From the NCBI RefSeq assembly GCF_000189635.1, contig NW_002476342.1:1-64000 (forward strand): DNA of 64,000 bases. The letters run 5' to 3'. Below, one piece after another: positions 1-11,400 of this stretch. The DNA is from Tetrahymena thermophila SB210 (taxonomy: Eukaryota > Ciliophora > Oligohymenophorea > Hymenostomatida > Tetrahymenidae). The notes under the pieces were generated by a model. The model was not told the origin of the DNA and searched no databases. It saw nothing but the letters and a program-made list of their open reading frames with translations. Each line of letters begins with the position of its first letter. The first letter of the stretch is position 1. The translations under genes and the position numbers were made by a program.

Positions 1-147
1 TTTATAAAATGTAATAACTTGGTATATAAAATTCCACTTTTTTAAAATTTTTATAGTAGCTTACTCTATTTAATGATATATTTTTTCTTCATTTTTTCCT
101 TCTAATTAATTATTTAATGATATATTTTTTCTTCAATATTTAAAAAG

Positions 148-2552
148 TAAAAATTAAATTGGTGCAATGGGTGCATCAAGCTTAGGTTCTGCTTTAGTAA
201 ATTGCATTAATCTTTCAAAATTGACACTTGACCTTAGGTAAAAACAGTTTATTTGTTTTGGATTGTGATATTTTTAATTATAAAAACTAATTAAAAACAA
301 TAAAGCTCTTTTTTCTTTTTCTTTTTATTGTGCTTGCTTTTTTTTTTTTTTCTTTGTTAATTTAAAAATTCATCATTTTATTTTCAACTTCTTCAATATT
401 TAAAAAGTGGCAATGAAATTGGTGATGAAGGTGCATCAGGCTTAGGTTCTGCTTTAGCAATATGCATTAATCTCTCAAATTTGACACTTTTACTTCAGTA
501 AAAACAGTTTATTTGTTTTGGATTGTGATATTTTTAATTCTTTGTTAACCCCTTAAAATCGGGGGAGCTAACTTTTGAATGTTTATGAATTTTATAAAAT
601 TCTGTGTTTTGAAAATAATTAATAATTTTGGTTTCTTTATTTTAAAGGTGAAAAACTCCCCTAGTCGAAAGGGTTAATTTAAAAACTCATCATTTTATTT
701 TCAACTTTTGCTTTTATTATTAATTAATTAATCTTATTATTTCATATTTTTTAATAATTTTTTCCTTCTAATTAACTATTTAATGATATATCTTTTCTTC
801 AATATTTAAAAAGTTGGAATAAAATTGGTGATGAAGGTGCATCAGGCTTAGGTTCTGCTTTAGCAAAATGCATTAATCTCTCAAATTTGAAACTTGACCT
901 TCGGTAAAAACAGTTTATTTGTTTTGGATTGTGATATTTTTAATTTATAAAAACTAATTAAAAACAATAAAGCTCTTTTTTCTTTTTCTTTTTATTGTGC
1001 TTGCTTTTTTTTTTTTTTCTTTGTTAATTTAAAAATTCATGATTTTATTTTCAACTTTTGCTTTTATTTTTAATTAACTAATCTTAATATTTCTTATTTT
1101 TTAATAATTTTTTCCTTCTAATTAACTATTTAATGATATATCTTTTCTTCAATATTTAAAAAGTGAAAATTAAATTGGTGAGGAAGGTGCATCAGGCTTA
1201 GGTTCTGCTTTAGCAAAATGCATTAATCTCTCAAATTTGACACTTTACCTTATGTAAAAACAGTTTATTTGTTTTGGATTGTGATATTTTTAATTATAAA
1301 AACTAATTAAAAACAATAAAGTTCTTTTTTCTTTTTCTTTTTATTGTGCTTGCTTTTTTTTTTTTTTCTTTGTTAATTTAAAAATTCATCATATTATTTT
1401 CTTTGCTTTTATTTTTAATTAACTATTTCATATTTTTTAATAATTTTTTCCTTCTAATTAACTATTTAATGATATATCTTTTCTTCAATATTTCAAAAGT
1501 GACAATTAAATTGGTGAGAAAGGTGCATCAGGCTTAGGTTCTGCTTTAGCAAAATGCATTAATCTCTCAAATTTGACACTTGACCTTAGGTAAAAACAGT
1601 TTATTTGTTTTGGATTGTGATATTTTTAATTATAAAAACTAATTAAAAACAATAAAGCTCTTTTTTCTTTTTCTTTTTATTGTGCTTGCTTTTTTTTTTT
1701 TTTCTTTGTTAATTTAAAAATTCATCATTTTATTTTCAACTTCTTCAATATTTAAAAAGTGGCAATGAAATTGGTGATGAAGGTGCATCAGGCTTAGGTT
1801 CTGCTTTAGCAATATGCATTAATCTCTCAAATTTGACACTTTTACTTCAGTAAAAACAGTTTATTTGTTTTGGATTGTGATATTTTTAATTCTTTGTTAA
1901 CCCCTTAAAATCGGGGGAGCTAACTTTTGAATGTTTATGAATTTTATAAAATTCTGTGTTTTGAAAATAATTAATAATTTTGGTTTCTTTATTTTAAAGG
2001 TGAAAAACTCCCCTAGTCGAAAGGGTTAATTTAAAAACTCATCATTTTATTTTCAACTTTTGCTTTTATTATTAATTAATTAATCTTATTATTTCATATT
2101 TTTTAATAATTTTTTCCTTCTAATTAACTATTTAATGATATATCTTTTCTTCAATATTTCAAAAGTTACAATTAAATTGGTGATAAAGGTGCATCAGGCT
2201 TAGGTTCTGCTTTAGCAAAATGCATTAATCTCTCAAATTTGACACTTTTTCTAGGGTAAAAACAAACAAAAAAGCTCTTTAAATTTATCTGATAGCTTTT
2301 ATTTATTTTATTTTTTTATCTTTTTTATTCCACTAATATTATTTTATTTATTAATTTAAAGAATTATTTTTAATTTAAAAGTTTATTCTATTTTGATATT
2401 TATTTTAAAATTTACACATATTTATTATAAAATATTTAGCTTAATGAATTAATCATAACAATTCAAAGTAATAAGCAAGTGTCTTAAATCAAAAAGATTA
2501 GTTGTCTTTGATAAATATTTCTATTGATAAATAACTGACTAAAAAAGGATGA
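148..2552 (+). CDS. LRR gene 1, 90-nt exon array, 5' end off-window
   Basis: This is the 3' part of a leucine-rich-repeat protein gene. Seven LRR exons lie at 148-237, 408-497, 814-903, 1164-1253, 1500-1589, 1760-1849 and 2166-2255. All are exactly 90 nt, follow an AAAAG acceptor and end before a GTAAAA donor in phase 2. With TAA/TAG read as Gln each encodes 30 residues of the type NQIGDEGASGLGSALANC followed by INLSNLTLDLR. The terminal exon 2480-2552 encodes VLNQKDQLSL, ends DKQLTKKG and stops at TGA 2550-2552. RI-type LRRs of this length normally form a curved protein-binding solenoid; the partner is unknown. No membrane segment is visible in this part. The start and 50-nt second exons lie left of the window. 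Introns of 170-317 nt hold two copies of a 133-bp inverted-repeat element. Confidence 0.85.
545..677. mobile_element. 133-bp TTAA-flanked inverted-repeat element, copy 1
   Basis: The element begins TTAACCCCTTAAAATCGGGG and ends with CTCCCCTAG, then CGAAAGGGTTAA. The ends are imperfect inverted repeats (TTAACCC...GGGTTAA), and TTAA is also the normal intron sequence at this point in sister introns, so it is the likely target. This resembles piggyBac-type non-autonomous elements, and the TTAACCC end fits the TTAACHC ends described for Tetrahymena internal eliminated sequences cut by domesticated piggyBac transposases. It has no coding capacity. Confidence 0.6.
1897..2029. mobile_element. 133-bp TTAA-flanked inverted-repeat element, copy 2
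   Basis: This is a second copy, apparently identical to the one at 545-677, in the corresponding intron of the tandemly duplicated block. It was therefore copied with the block and is not an independent insertion. Confidence 0.6.
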
Positions 2553-3284
2553 ATAATATTAAATGTTTGAATAATATTATATATTTTATTTTTTAATATT
2601 TTGAAAATGTGTTTTTAACCTAAAATATAAATAGATAGATAAATAGATTTTATTATTGATTTTATATTTATAAATATCATTCTTATTTTTGGAAATAAAT
2701 AAATTATTTATTTATAAAAAATAAAAAAATTAAATCCTCCTAAGCAAACCCTCTGGTTTCTCCAAAAAGGATCAAATAATTTGAAACTTTTAGTGTTATT
2801 TTATAGAGAATTTACTATCGGAGCCTTTATGGGCCAATAGGTAGAGAAAAAAAAATATTCTACCTATTAAGCCTAATTTTTCGCCCTCCAAATATTTCGC
2901 CTGGAGGGTAATTATTAAAATACTATATAAAAAAACTATTTTTAACAATTTTTAATAATTTTAAAAATAACTTATATATTTAAAAATAAAATACTCATAA
3001 ATATTTAAAAATTTTATTTAATTCTTGTGAGTTTGCATTTTCATTATGCTTTATATCCAATATCTAGTCTGTCCAGTTACTACTATATTTTTAAATTCAC
3101 ATTATAAATAGAAATATTAATATTTACTAATGAAGATAGATTAATTACACTAACTAACTAACTTTCTTGTAATTTCTTTTACTAAAAGCAATATAATTTA
3201 TTTGTTCTTTATTTCCACTAATATTTAATTAATTAAATTAATTTCCATAAATTGCTATTAAACATTCTTGAGTAAAAAAAATAA
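2553..3284. other. Spacer between LRR genes 1 and 2
   Basis: No gene is visible. A block at about 2738-2795 (AAACCCTCTGGTTTCTCC followed by GATCAAATAATTTGAAAC) recurs after genes 3, 4 and, more diverged, 6, so it is a shared 3' flank, possibly 3' UTR or polyadenylation region. Two strong hairpins lie at 2832-2908. The remainder is AT-rich 5' flank of gene 2. Confidence 0.6.
2832..2908. other. Double hairpin, comparatively GC-rich
   Basis: The first stem pairs GGCCAATAGGTAGA (2832-2845) with TCTACCTATTAAGCC (2859-2873). The second pairs CCCTCCA (2884-2890) with TGGAGGG (2902-2908). It stands out from the AT-rich surroundings. It could be an RNA structure in the gene 1 3' region or the remnant of a small foldback transposon; there is no further support for either. 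Confidence 0.4.
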
Positions 3285-4078
3285 ATGATAAAATAAATTT
3301 AATATTACAAGGAATTAGATGAAGTAACTATTAATTTTTTGATCAAAATACTTTAAGTTTATTTTTACTAATATAAAAAGTTTTTAAACTCTTCACTTTA
3401 ATCTCATTAGGTTCTCCTTATTGATATGAGGTATATTTCATTTATAAATATTATTTATTATTAATATTTTTGTAAATTTTTAACTTAAAGTTTTTTTATT
3501 AAGTTATTTTTCTATATTAATAAATAAATAAATTATTTCCTACATTCATTTTTTTTATTTATATAAAATTATTTTATTTATTTATTTTAACTTAATTTTC
3601 ACTTTAAATTTTTTAAATTCATTATCCATTTATTTTTATCATTTTATATTTTTGATACATTTTTTCTTTATAAAAGTTTTAATTGATAAAAAAGTTTATT
3701 TATTTGTTTGTTTGTTTGTTTGTTTTGGGTTATGGTATGTATCTATTTTTAGTTAAAAAATTAATTTTAAATAATAAATAAACCTCTTTTAATAAATAAA
3801 TAATTAATTAATTAATTATATATTTTTTCTTCAATATTTAAAAAGATAAAAAAAAATTGGTGATTAAGGTTCTTAACACTTAGTTAACGCTTTAGTAAAT
3901 TGCACTAATCTCTCAAATTTGAAACTTTATCTTAGGTAAAAATAGTTTATTTTTTTTAAATTATGATATTTTTAGTAATAAAAATGAATTTAAAAAAATA
4001 TAACTCTTTCAATTTGTTAATTAGGTTTTATTTTATTTATTTATCATTTTCTTTATTTTATTATAGATATTTTTTTCT

Positions 4079-4122
<44 letters not shown>

Positions 4123-7100
4123 AATTTAACTCATTTTTATTTTCTTTCGATATTAACTTTTATTATATATTAATCCATTTCTTATTATTTCATATTTTTT
4201 GTTCGTTTTTTCCTTCTAAACAACTAATTAGTTATATATATTTTATTGCAATATTTAAAAAGTGGAAATTAAATGACTGATTAAGGTGCATTAGTGTTAG
4301 GTCCTGCTTTAGCAAATTGCACTAATCTCTCAAATTTGAAACTTGATCTAAGGTAAAAACAGTTTATTTTATTTTTTTGTTTTGGATTATGATATTTTTA
4401 CTTATAAAAATGAATTTAAAACAAAATAACTCACTAATTAAATTTGCTAATTAGCTTTTTATATGATTTACTTATTTTTTTCTTTTTTATTGTACTTGTA
4501 TTTTTTTTCTTTTATCTTTTTTATTTCACTCATTTTTTTATTTTCAACATTTGCTTTTGTTATTTATTTATTTATTAATTATTATTTCATATTTTTTCTT
4601 CATTTTATCCTAAATAAAAACTATTTATTTTATATATTTTTCTTCAATATAAAAAAGTGAGAATTAAACTGATGATTAAGATGCATTAGGCTTAGGTTCT
4701 GCTTTAACAAATTGCACTAATCTCTTAAATTTGTCAATTGTTCTTTAGTAAAAACAGTTTATTTGTTTTTGATTATGATATTTTTAGTTATGAAAATGAA
4801 TTTAAAACAATACAACAAACTCTTTTAATTTACTTATTAGCTTTTTATTAGATTTATTTATTTATCTTTTTCTTTTTTATTTTACTTGTGCTTTTTTTCT
4901 TATATCTTTGTTAATTTAACTCATTTTTTTATTTTCAACATTTGCTTTTTTATTTATTTATAAATTTATTAATTAATTTCTGAATATTTCATATTTTTTG
5001 CTAATTTTTTCCATCTAACTCATTAATTAACAATATATTATTTCTTAATTATTTAAAAAGGAAAAATAAAATTAATGATTAAGGTGCATCAAGCTTAGGT
5101 TCTGCTTTATAAAATTGCTCTAATCTCTCAAATTTGACACTTGATCTTTAGTAAAGGCAGCTTATCTGTTTTAGATTATGATATTTTTATGAAAAAAATG
5201 AAAATAATATTATTAAAACTCTTTTAATTTGCTTATTAGCTTTAGATTTGATTTATTTTCTTTTTTATTGGATTTGTTTTTTTCTTATTCTATCTTTCTT
5301 AATTTAAATCATTTTTTTATTTTCAACATTTGCCTTTATTTTTTATTAATTTATTTCTTATTATTTTATCTTTTTTCTTCATTTTTTCCTTATTAATAAC
5401 TAATAAATTATATATTTTTTGTTCATTTTTTCCTTATTAATAATTAATAAATTTTTTCTTCTATATTTAATAAGATTAAATAAAATTGGTGATTAAGGTG
5501 TATTAAACTTAGGCTCTTCTTTAGCAAATTGCACTAGACTCTCGAATTTGACACTTGATCTAAGGTAAAAACAGTTTAGTTTATTTGTTTGTTTTGGATT
5601 ATGATATTTTTTACTTATAAAAATAAATTTAAAACAATAAAAACTATTTTAATTTGCTAAATAGCTTTTCATATGATTTATTTATTTATCTTTTTCTTTT
5701 TTATCGTACTTATATTTTTTTTCTTCTAAATTTCTTAATTTAAATCATTGTTTTATTTTGAATATTTTCTTTTATTACTTATTAATTAATTAGTTTCTAA
5801 TTATTTCTCCATTTTTTATTTCTAAATAAATAAATAACTAATTAATAATATATTTTTTCTTAAATATTTAAAAAGTTATAATTAAATTGGTAATTAAGGT
5901 GCATCAAGCATAGGTTTTGCTTTAAAAAATTGCTCTAATCTCTCAAATCTGAAACTTAATTTTTAGTAAAAATAGTTTATCTGTTTTAGATTATGATATT
6001 TTTAGTTATAAAAAGAGTTTAAAAAAACATAACTCATTTAATTTGCTTATTAGCTTTTTATTTGATTTATTTATCTTTTTCTTTTTTATTGTACTTGTGC
6101 TTTTTTTCTTCTACCTTTCTTAATTTAACTCATTTATTTTTTATTTTCAACATTTGCTTTTGTTATTTATTTATTTATTAATTCATTTGTGAATATTTCA
6201 TATTTTTTGCTAACTTTTTCCATCTATCTAACTCATTAATTAACAAAATTTTCTTACTTCAATATTTAAAAAGGTAAAATAAAATTGATGATTAAGGTGC
6301 ATCAAGCTTAGGTTTTGCTTTATAAAATTGCACTAATTTCTCAAATTTGACACTTGTTATTAGGTAAAAACAGTTTTTTTGTTTTGGATTATGATATTTT
6401 TATTTATAAAAATGAATTTAAGACAATAAAATTAACTCTTTTAATTGGTTTATTTATTATCTTCCAAATTTATCTCATTTTTTTGTTTTCAGTATTTGCT
6501 TTTATTTTTTATAAATTAATTGATTATTATTTCATATATTTATTTTCTTCATTTATTTTATAATAATTAATAACTAATTAATTATATATTTTTTGTTCAA
6601 TATTTAAAAAGTAACAATTAAATTGGTGATTAAGGTGCATCAAGCTTATATCCTGCTTTAGCGAATTGCATTAATCTCTCAAATTTGACACTTGATCTAA
6701 GGTAAAAACAGTTTATTCATTTTGTATTTTGTAATTTTTCATTATAAAGATGAACTTAAAACAAATTAACTCTTTTAATATGTAGGCCATGCCGTTCGTC
6801 TATTAGATTTTTATTTGATATTTTTTGTGTTTTTTCTTCTTCTATCTTTCTTAATTTAAATAATTTTTTTATTTTAAAAATTTTCTTTTATTATTAATTA
6901 AATTTCATTGATTCATTTCTTTTTATTTCAATTTTTCTTAATTTTTTCTTCAATATTTAATAAGATTAAACAAAATTGGAGATTTAGGAACATCAAATTT
7001 AGGTTCTACTTTAGTAAATTGTACTAATCTCTCAAATTTGACACTCTTTCTAAGGTAATAATCAGTTTATTTGTTTGTTTTAAATTGTGATATTTTACAT

Positions 7101-7888
7101 ATAAAAATGAATTCTCTTTTAAATTCTTATTATCTCTTTATTTGATTTACTTTTCTTTTTCTTTTTTGTTGTATTTTAATTTTTTTTTTTTATCTTTCTT
7201 AATTTAACTCATTTTTTATTTTGAACATTGCTTTTATTATTAATTTCCTATTATTCATATTTTTTCTTCTTATTTCCTAATACATAGTTAATTAATTTTA
7301 TTTTTTCTTCAATATTTAAAAAGTGAAAATTAAATTGGTGCAAACTATGCATCACGCTTAGGTCCTGCTTTAGCAAATTGCACTAATCTCTAAAATTTGG
7401 TACTTGTTCTTAAGTAAAAACAGTTTATTTGTTTTGGATTATGAATTTTTTAGTTATAAAAATGAATTAAAAATAATACAACAAACTATTTTTATTTGTT
7501 TATAAACTTTTTATTTGATTAATTTTTTTTTTTATGTTTTTTTTCTATCTTTCTTAATTTAACTCATTTTTTTATTTTTAACATTTTATTTTATTATTTA
7601 CTAATAATTTTTTCTTCATTTTATCATTTTTAATAACTAAATAATTTTATATATTTTCTTCAATATTTAATAAGATCAAATAAAATTGGTGATAGAATAG
7701 AATAGAAATACTCGCACATATAAATGCACTCAGAATACAACTTAAAATTAAATTTTATTATATTTATAATATATTTCTTTTGTTTTATATGTATTTATTA
7801 GTTTTACAAGTACTTTAAAAATCTTATTTTTAATTTTCCTCTAAACCCTATTTCACAAAATTTTGATGTAAAAATTATTTGTATTTGA
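3285..7888 (+). CDS. LRR gene 2, 3'-truncated
   Basis: The start exon 3285-3323 encodes MIKQIQYYKELDE and has a phase-0 donor. Exon 2 (3381-3430) encodes FLNSSLQSHQVLLIDMR. Ten LRR exons follow, all 90 nt: 3846-3935, 4263-4352, 4658-4747, 5061-5150, 5475-5564, 5876-5965, 6274-6363, 6612-6701, 6965-7054 and 7324-7413. They are more diverged than those of genes 1 and 3 (GDQGA replaces GDEGA, and CTNLSN predominates). An eleventh exon starts at 7675 but departs from the repeat after about 20 nt, running into an insertion that remains open to TGA 7886-7888. No VLNQKDQLSL terminal exon follows before gene 3. The gene is either truncated, ends in a new C-terminus, or reads through by splicing into gene 3, which the shared phase would allow. 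The start is chosen by conservation with six other genes. Confidence 0.75.
4078..4122. repeat. CTTT microsatellite in an LRR intron
   Basis: About eleven consecutive CTTT units lie in the intron between the first two LRR exons of gene 2. Sister introns have a shorter pyrimidine-rich tract here, so this is a local expansion. Confidence 0.85.
7691..7888. mobile_element. Insertion junction inside an LRR exon (first copy)
   Basis: After AAATTGGTGATA the LRR exon is replaced by GAATAGAATAGAA, then ATACTCGCACATA, then TGCACTCAGAATACA. The same sequence, at the same point of another LRR exon, occurs at 33631 in gene 5. A short GAATA/GGAAT tandem tract at the junction followed by shared non-repeat DNA suggests the end of a retroelement or other insertion. 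Retroelement copies next to LRR units are reported in Tetrahymena. The far end here is not identifiable. Confidence 0.45.
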
Positions 7889-8403
7889 AATTATGATAAA
7901 TTAAATTATTAATTAATTATAATTCTATTATAAAATAAATATATAAATTAGATTTTTTAATAAATAAATAAATAATATATTTCATAATAAGTGGCAAGCA
8001 AACCATGAAATTTTTGTATGGCATCATGCTATAATTAGAGATAATATAAATATTCCTAAAATTACAGAGTTAAAACAGAAAATCTACTTAAAACATTATT
8101 TTATAATATTTATGAACATTAAATACTATATTTTTTTAAAATATGACTAAATAAATAACTGGCAGTTTCTAATTCGTACTATATATATTTTTAAGTATAT
8201 GTTTTAAATACAAATATTAAGTTTAAATAGTGAATGTTAAATTAATTTTTCTGTGATATCTATCTCTTCATAAAAGCAAATTTATAAATTAATATTTGAT
8301 AATTAATTAATTATTATATTTATTTTTTTTTTTATCCATTTATAATTAATTAATTAATTAAATTTCATAAATTGCTATTCAATATCTTTGAAAAGAAAAA
8401 TAA
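7889..8403 (+). promoter_or_regulatory. Conserved 5' flank of LRR gene 3
   Basis: Roughly 7905-8245 matches 63650-64000 almost base for base, and 26930-27150 less closely. A box containing CTCTTCATAAA (8255-8275) sits about 149 bases before the ATG; equivalents lie about 140 bases before the ATGs of genes 4, 6 and 8. This is probably promoter and 5' leader DNA that duplicates with the gene. No recognised factor site is visible. Confidence 0.4.
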
Positions 8404-11400
8404 ATGATATAATAGATTAAATATTACAACAGCTTAGAAAAAGTAATTACTAATTTTTTTATTAATATCTTTTAAATTTATACAAATTAATAAAAAAAGT
8501 TTATAAGCTCTTCACTTTTATCTCATTAGGCTCTCCATATTGATCTTGTGTATATTTAATTAAAAAATATTATTTTTATTATTATTATTATTTTTTGTAT
8601 ATTTAATTTTCAATTTATTTAAATAAATAATTTTTATAAAAGAAATTATCATCATTATTTATTGATTTTTATTAAAACTATAATTTTTTAGCTATTTTAA
8701 CTTCATTTTCATTTCAATTTTTAATTATTTATTTATTATTCATTTTTTATTATTTGATATTTTTCTTCATTTTTGCTATTAAAATTACACTTAATAAAAG
8801 CAGTTTATTTTTTTTGGATTGTAATATTTTTAATTATAAAAGTTAATTTAAAACATTAAAGTTCTTTTAATTTATTTGATTTGTTTTCCATTTTCTTTTT
8901 ACTATGATTTATTATTTTTTCATTCTTTTTTAATTTTATTAATTAATCTTATTATTTCATATTATTTCTTCATTTTTTCTTCAATATTTAAAAAGTTACA
9001 ATTTAATTGGTGATGAAAGTGCATCAGTCTTATGTTCTGCTTTAGCAAATTGCATTAATCTCTCAAATTTGACACTTGACCTTGGGTAAAAACAGTTTAT
9101 TTGTTTTGGATTGTGATATTTTTAATTGTAAAAACTAATTAAAAACAATAAAGCTTTTTTTTCTTTTTCTTTTTATCTTGCTTACTTATTTTTTTGTTCT
9201 TTCTTTGTTAATTTAGCTCATAATTTTATTTTCAACTTTTGCTTTTATTATTTTTTTAATAAATCTTATTAATTCATATTTTTTCTTCATTTTTTCCTTC
9301 TAATTAACTATTTAATGATATATTTTTTCTTCAATATTTAAAAAGTAGAAATTAAATTGGCGCAATGGTAGCATCAGGCTTAGGTTCTGCTTTAGCAAAG
9401 TGCATTAATCTCTAAAATTTGATACTTGAACTTCGGTAAAAATAGTTTATTTGTTTTGCGTTGAGATATTTTTAATTATAAAAACTTATTAAAAACAATA
9501 ATGCTCTTTTTTCTTTTTCTTTTTATCTTGCTTACTTATTTTTTTGTTCTTTCTTTGTTAATTTATCTCATAATTTTATTTTCAACTTTTTCTTTTATTA
9601 TTAATTAATAAATCTTATTATTTCATATTTTTTCTTCATTTTTTCTTTCTAATTAAATATTTAATGACAATTTTTTTCTTCAATATTAAAAAGTGACAAT
9701 TAAATTGGCGCAATGGTAGCATCAGGCTTAGGTTCTGCTTTAGCAAATTGCATTAATCTCTCAAATTTGACACTTGAACTTCGGTAAAAACAGTTTATTT
9801 GTTTTGGATTGTGATATTTTTAATTATAAAAACTAATTAAAAACAATAAAGCTCTTTTTTCTTTTTCTTTTTATCTTGCTTACTTATTTTTTTGTTCTTT
9901 CTTTGTTAATTTTGCTCATCATTTTATTTTCAAGTTTTTTTTTTATTATTACTTAATAATTCTTATTATTTCATATATTTTCTTCATTTTTTCCTTCTTA
10001 TAAACTATTTAATGATATTTTTTTCTTCAATATTAAAAAAGTGAAAATTAAATTGGTGCAATTGGTGCATCAGGCTTAGGTTCTGCTTTAGCAAAATGCA
10101 TTAATCTCTCAAATTTGACACTTGACCTTGGGTAAAAACAGTTTATTTGTTTTGAATTGTGATATTTTTAATTATAAAAACTAATTAAAAACAATAAAGT
10201 TCTTTTTCTTTTTCTTTTTATTGTGCTTGCTTTTTTTTCCTTTCTTTCTTTGTTAATTTAGCTCATAATTTTATTTTCAACTTTTGCTTTTATTATTAAT
10301 TAATATTACTATTTCATATTTTTTCTTCATTTTTCCTTCTAAAAAACTATTAAATGATATATTTTTTCTTTAATATTTAAAAAGTGACAATTAAATTGGT
10401 GATGAAGGTGCATCAGGCTTAGGTTCTTTAGCAAATAGCATTAATCTCTCAAATTTGACACTTTACCTTGGGTAAAAATAGTTTATTTGTCTTGGATTGT
10501 GATATTTTTAAATAAAAAACTAATTAAAAACAATAATGCTCTTTTTTTCTTTTTTTTTTATTCTGCTTGCTTTTTTTTGTTTCATTCTTTTTTAATTTAG
10601 CTCATAATTTTATTTTCAACTTTTGCTTTTATTATTAATTAATAACTCTTATTATTTTATTTTTTCTTCATTTTTTCCTTCTAATTAACTGTTTAATGAT
10701 ATATTCTTTCTTCAATATTTAAAAAGTGACAATTAAATTGGTGATGAAGGTGCATCATGCTTAGGTTCTGCTTTAGCAAATTGCATTAATCTCTCAAATT
10801 TGACACTTAAGCTTTCGTAAAAACAGTTTATTTGTTTTGGATTGTGATATTTTTAATTATAAAAACTAATTAAAAATAACAAAGCTCTTTTTCTTTTTAT
10901 TGTGCTTGCTTTCTTTGTTAATTTAGCTCATCATTTTATTTTCAACTTTTGCTTTTATTATTAATTAATTAATATATATTAGAATAGTCAGAGACCTNNN
11001 NNNNNNNNNNNNNNNNNNNNNNNNNNNNNNNNNNNNNNNNNNNNNNNNNNNNNNNNNNNNNNNNNNNNNNNNNNNNNNNNNNNNNNNNNNNNNNNNNAAG
11101 TGTCAAATTTGAGAGATTAATGCAATTTGCTAAAGCAGAACCTAAGCCTGATGCTACCATTGCGCCAATTTAATTGTCACTTTTTAATATTGAAGAAAAA
11201 AATTGTCATTAAATATTTAATTAGAAAGAAAAAATGAAGAAAAAATATGAAATAATAAGATTTATTAATTAATAATAAAAGAAAAAGTTGAAAATAAAAT
11301 TATGAGATAAATTAACAAAGAAAGAACAAAAAAATAAGTAAGCAAGATAAAAAGAAAAAGAAAAAAGAGCATTATTGTTTTTGATCTCTGACTATCTAAA

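Larger units (their letters stand above)
225..2157 (+). repeat. Tandem duplication inside LRR gene 1 (offset 1352 bp)
   Basis: Bases about 225-805 recur nearly identically at about 1577-2157. The duplicated block includes one whole intron, the exon at 408-497 (copy 1760-1849) and the following intron with its 133-bp inverted-repeat insert. This indicates a very recent unequal exchange or slippage between exon-intron units. A collapse or expansion error in assembly is the alternative. Confidence 0.85.

Noticed and set aside
4463..6563. Short hydrophobic Phe/Ile/Tyr-rich reading frames
   Set aside because: They are translations of pyrimidine-rich intron sequence between LRR exons and are not conserved as proteins.
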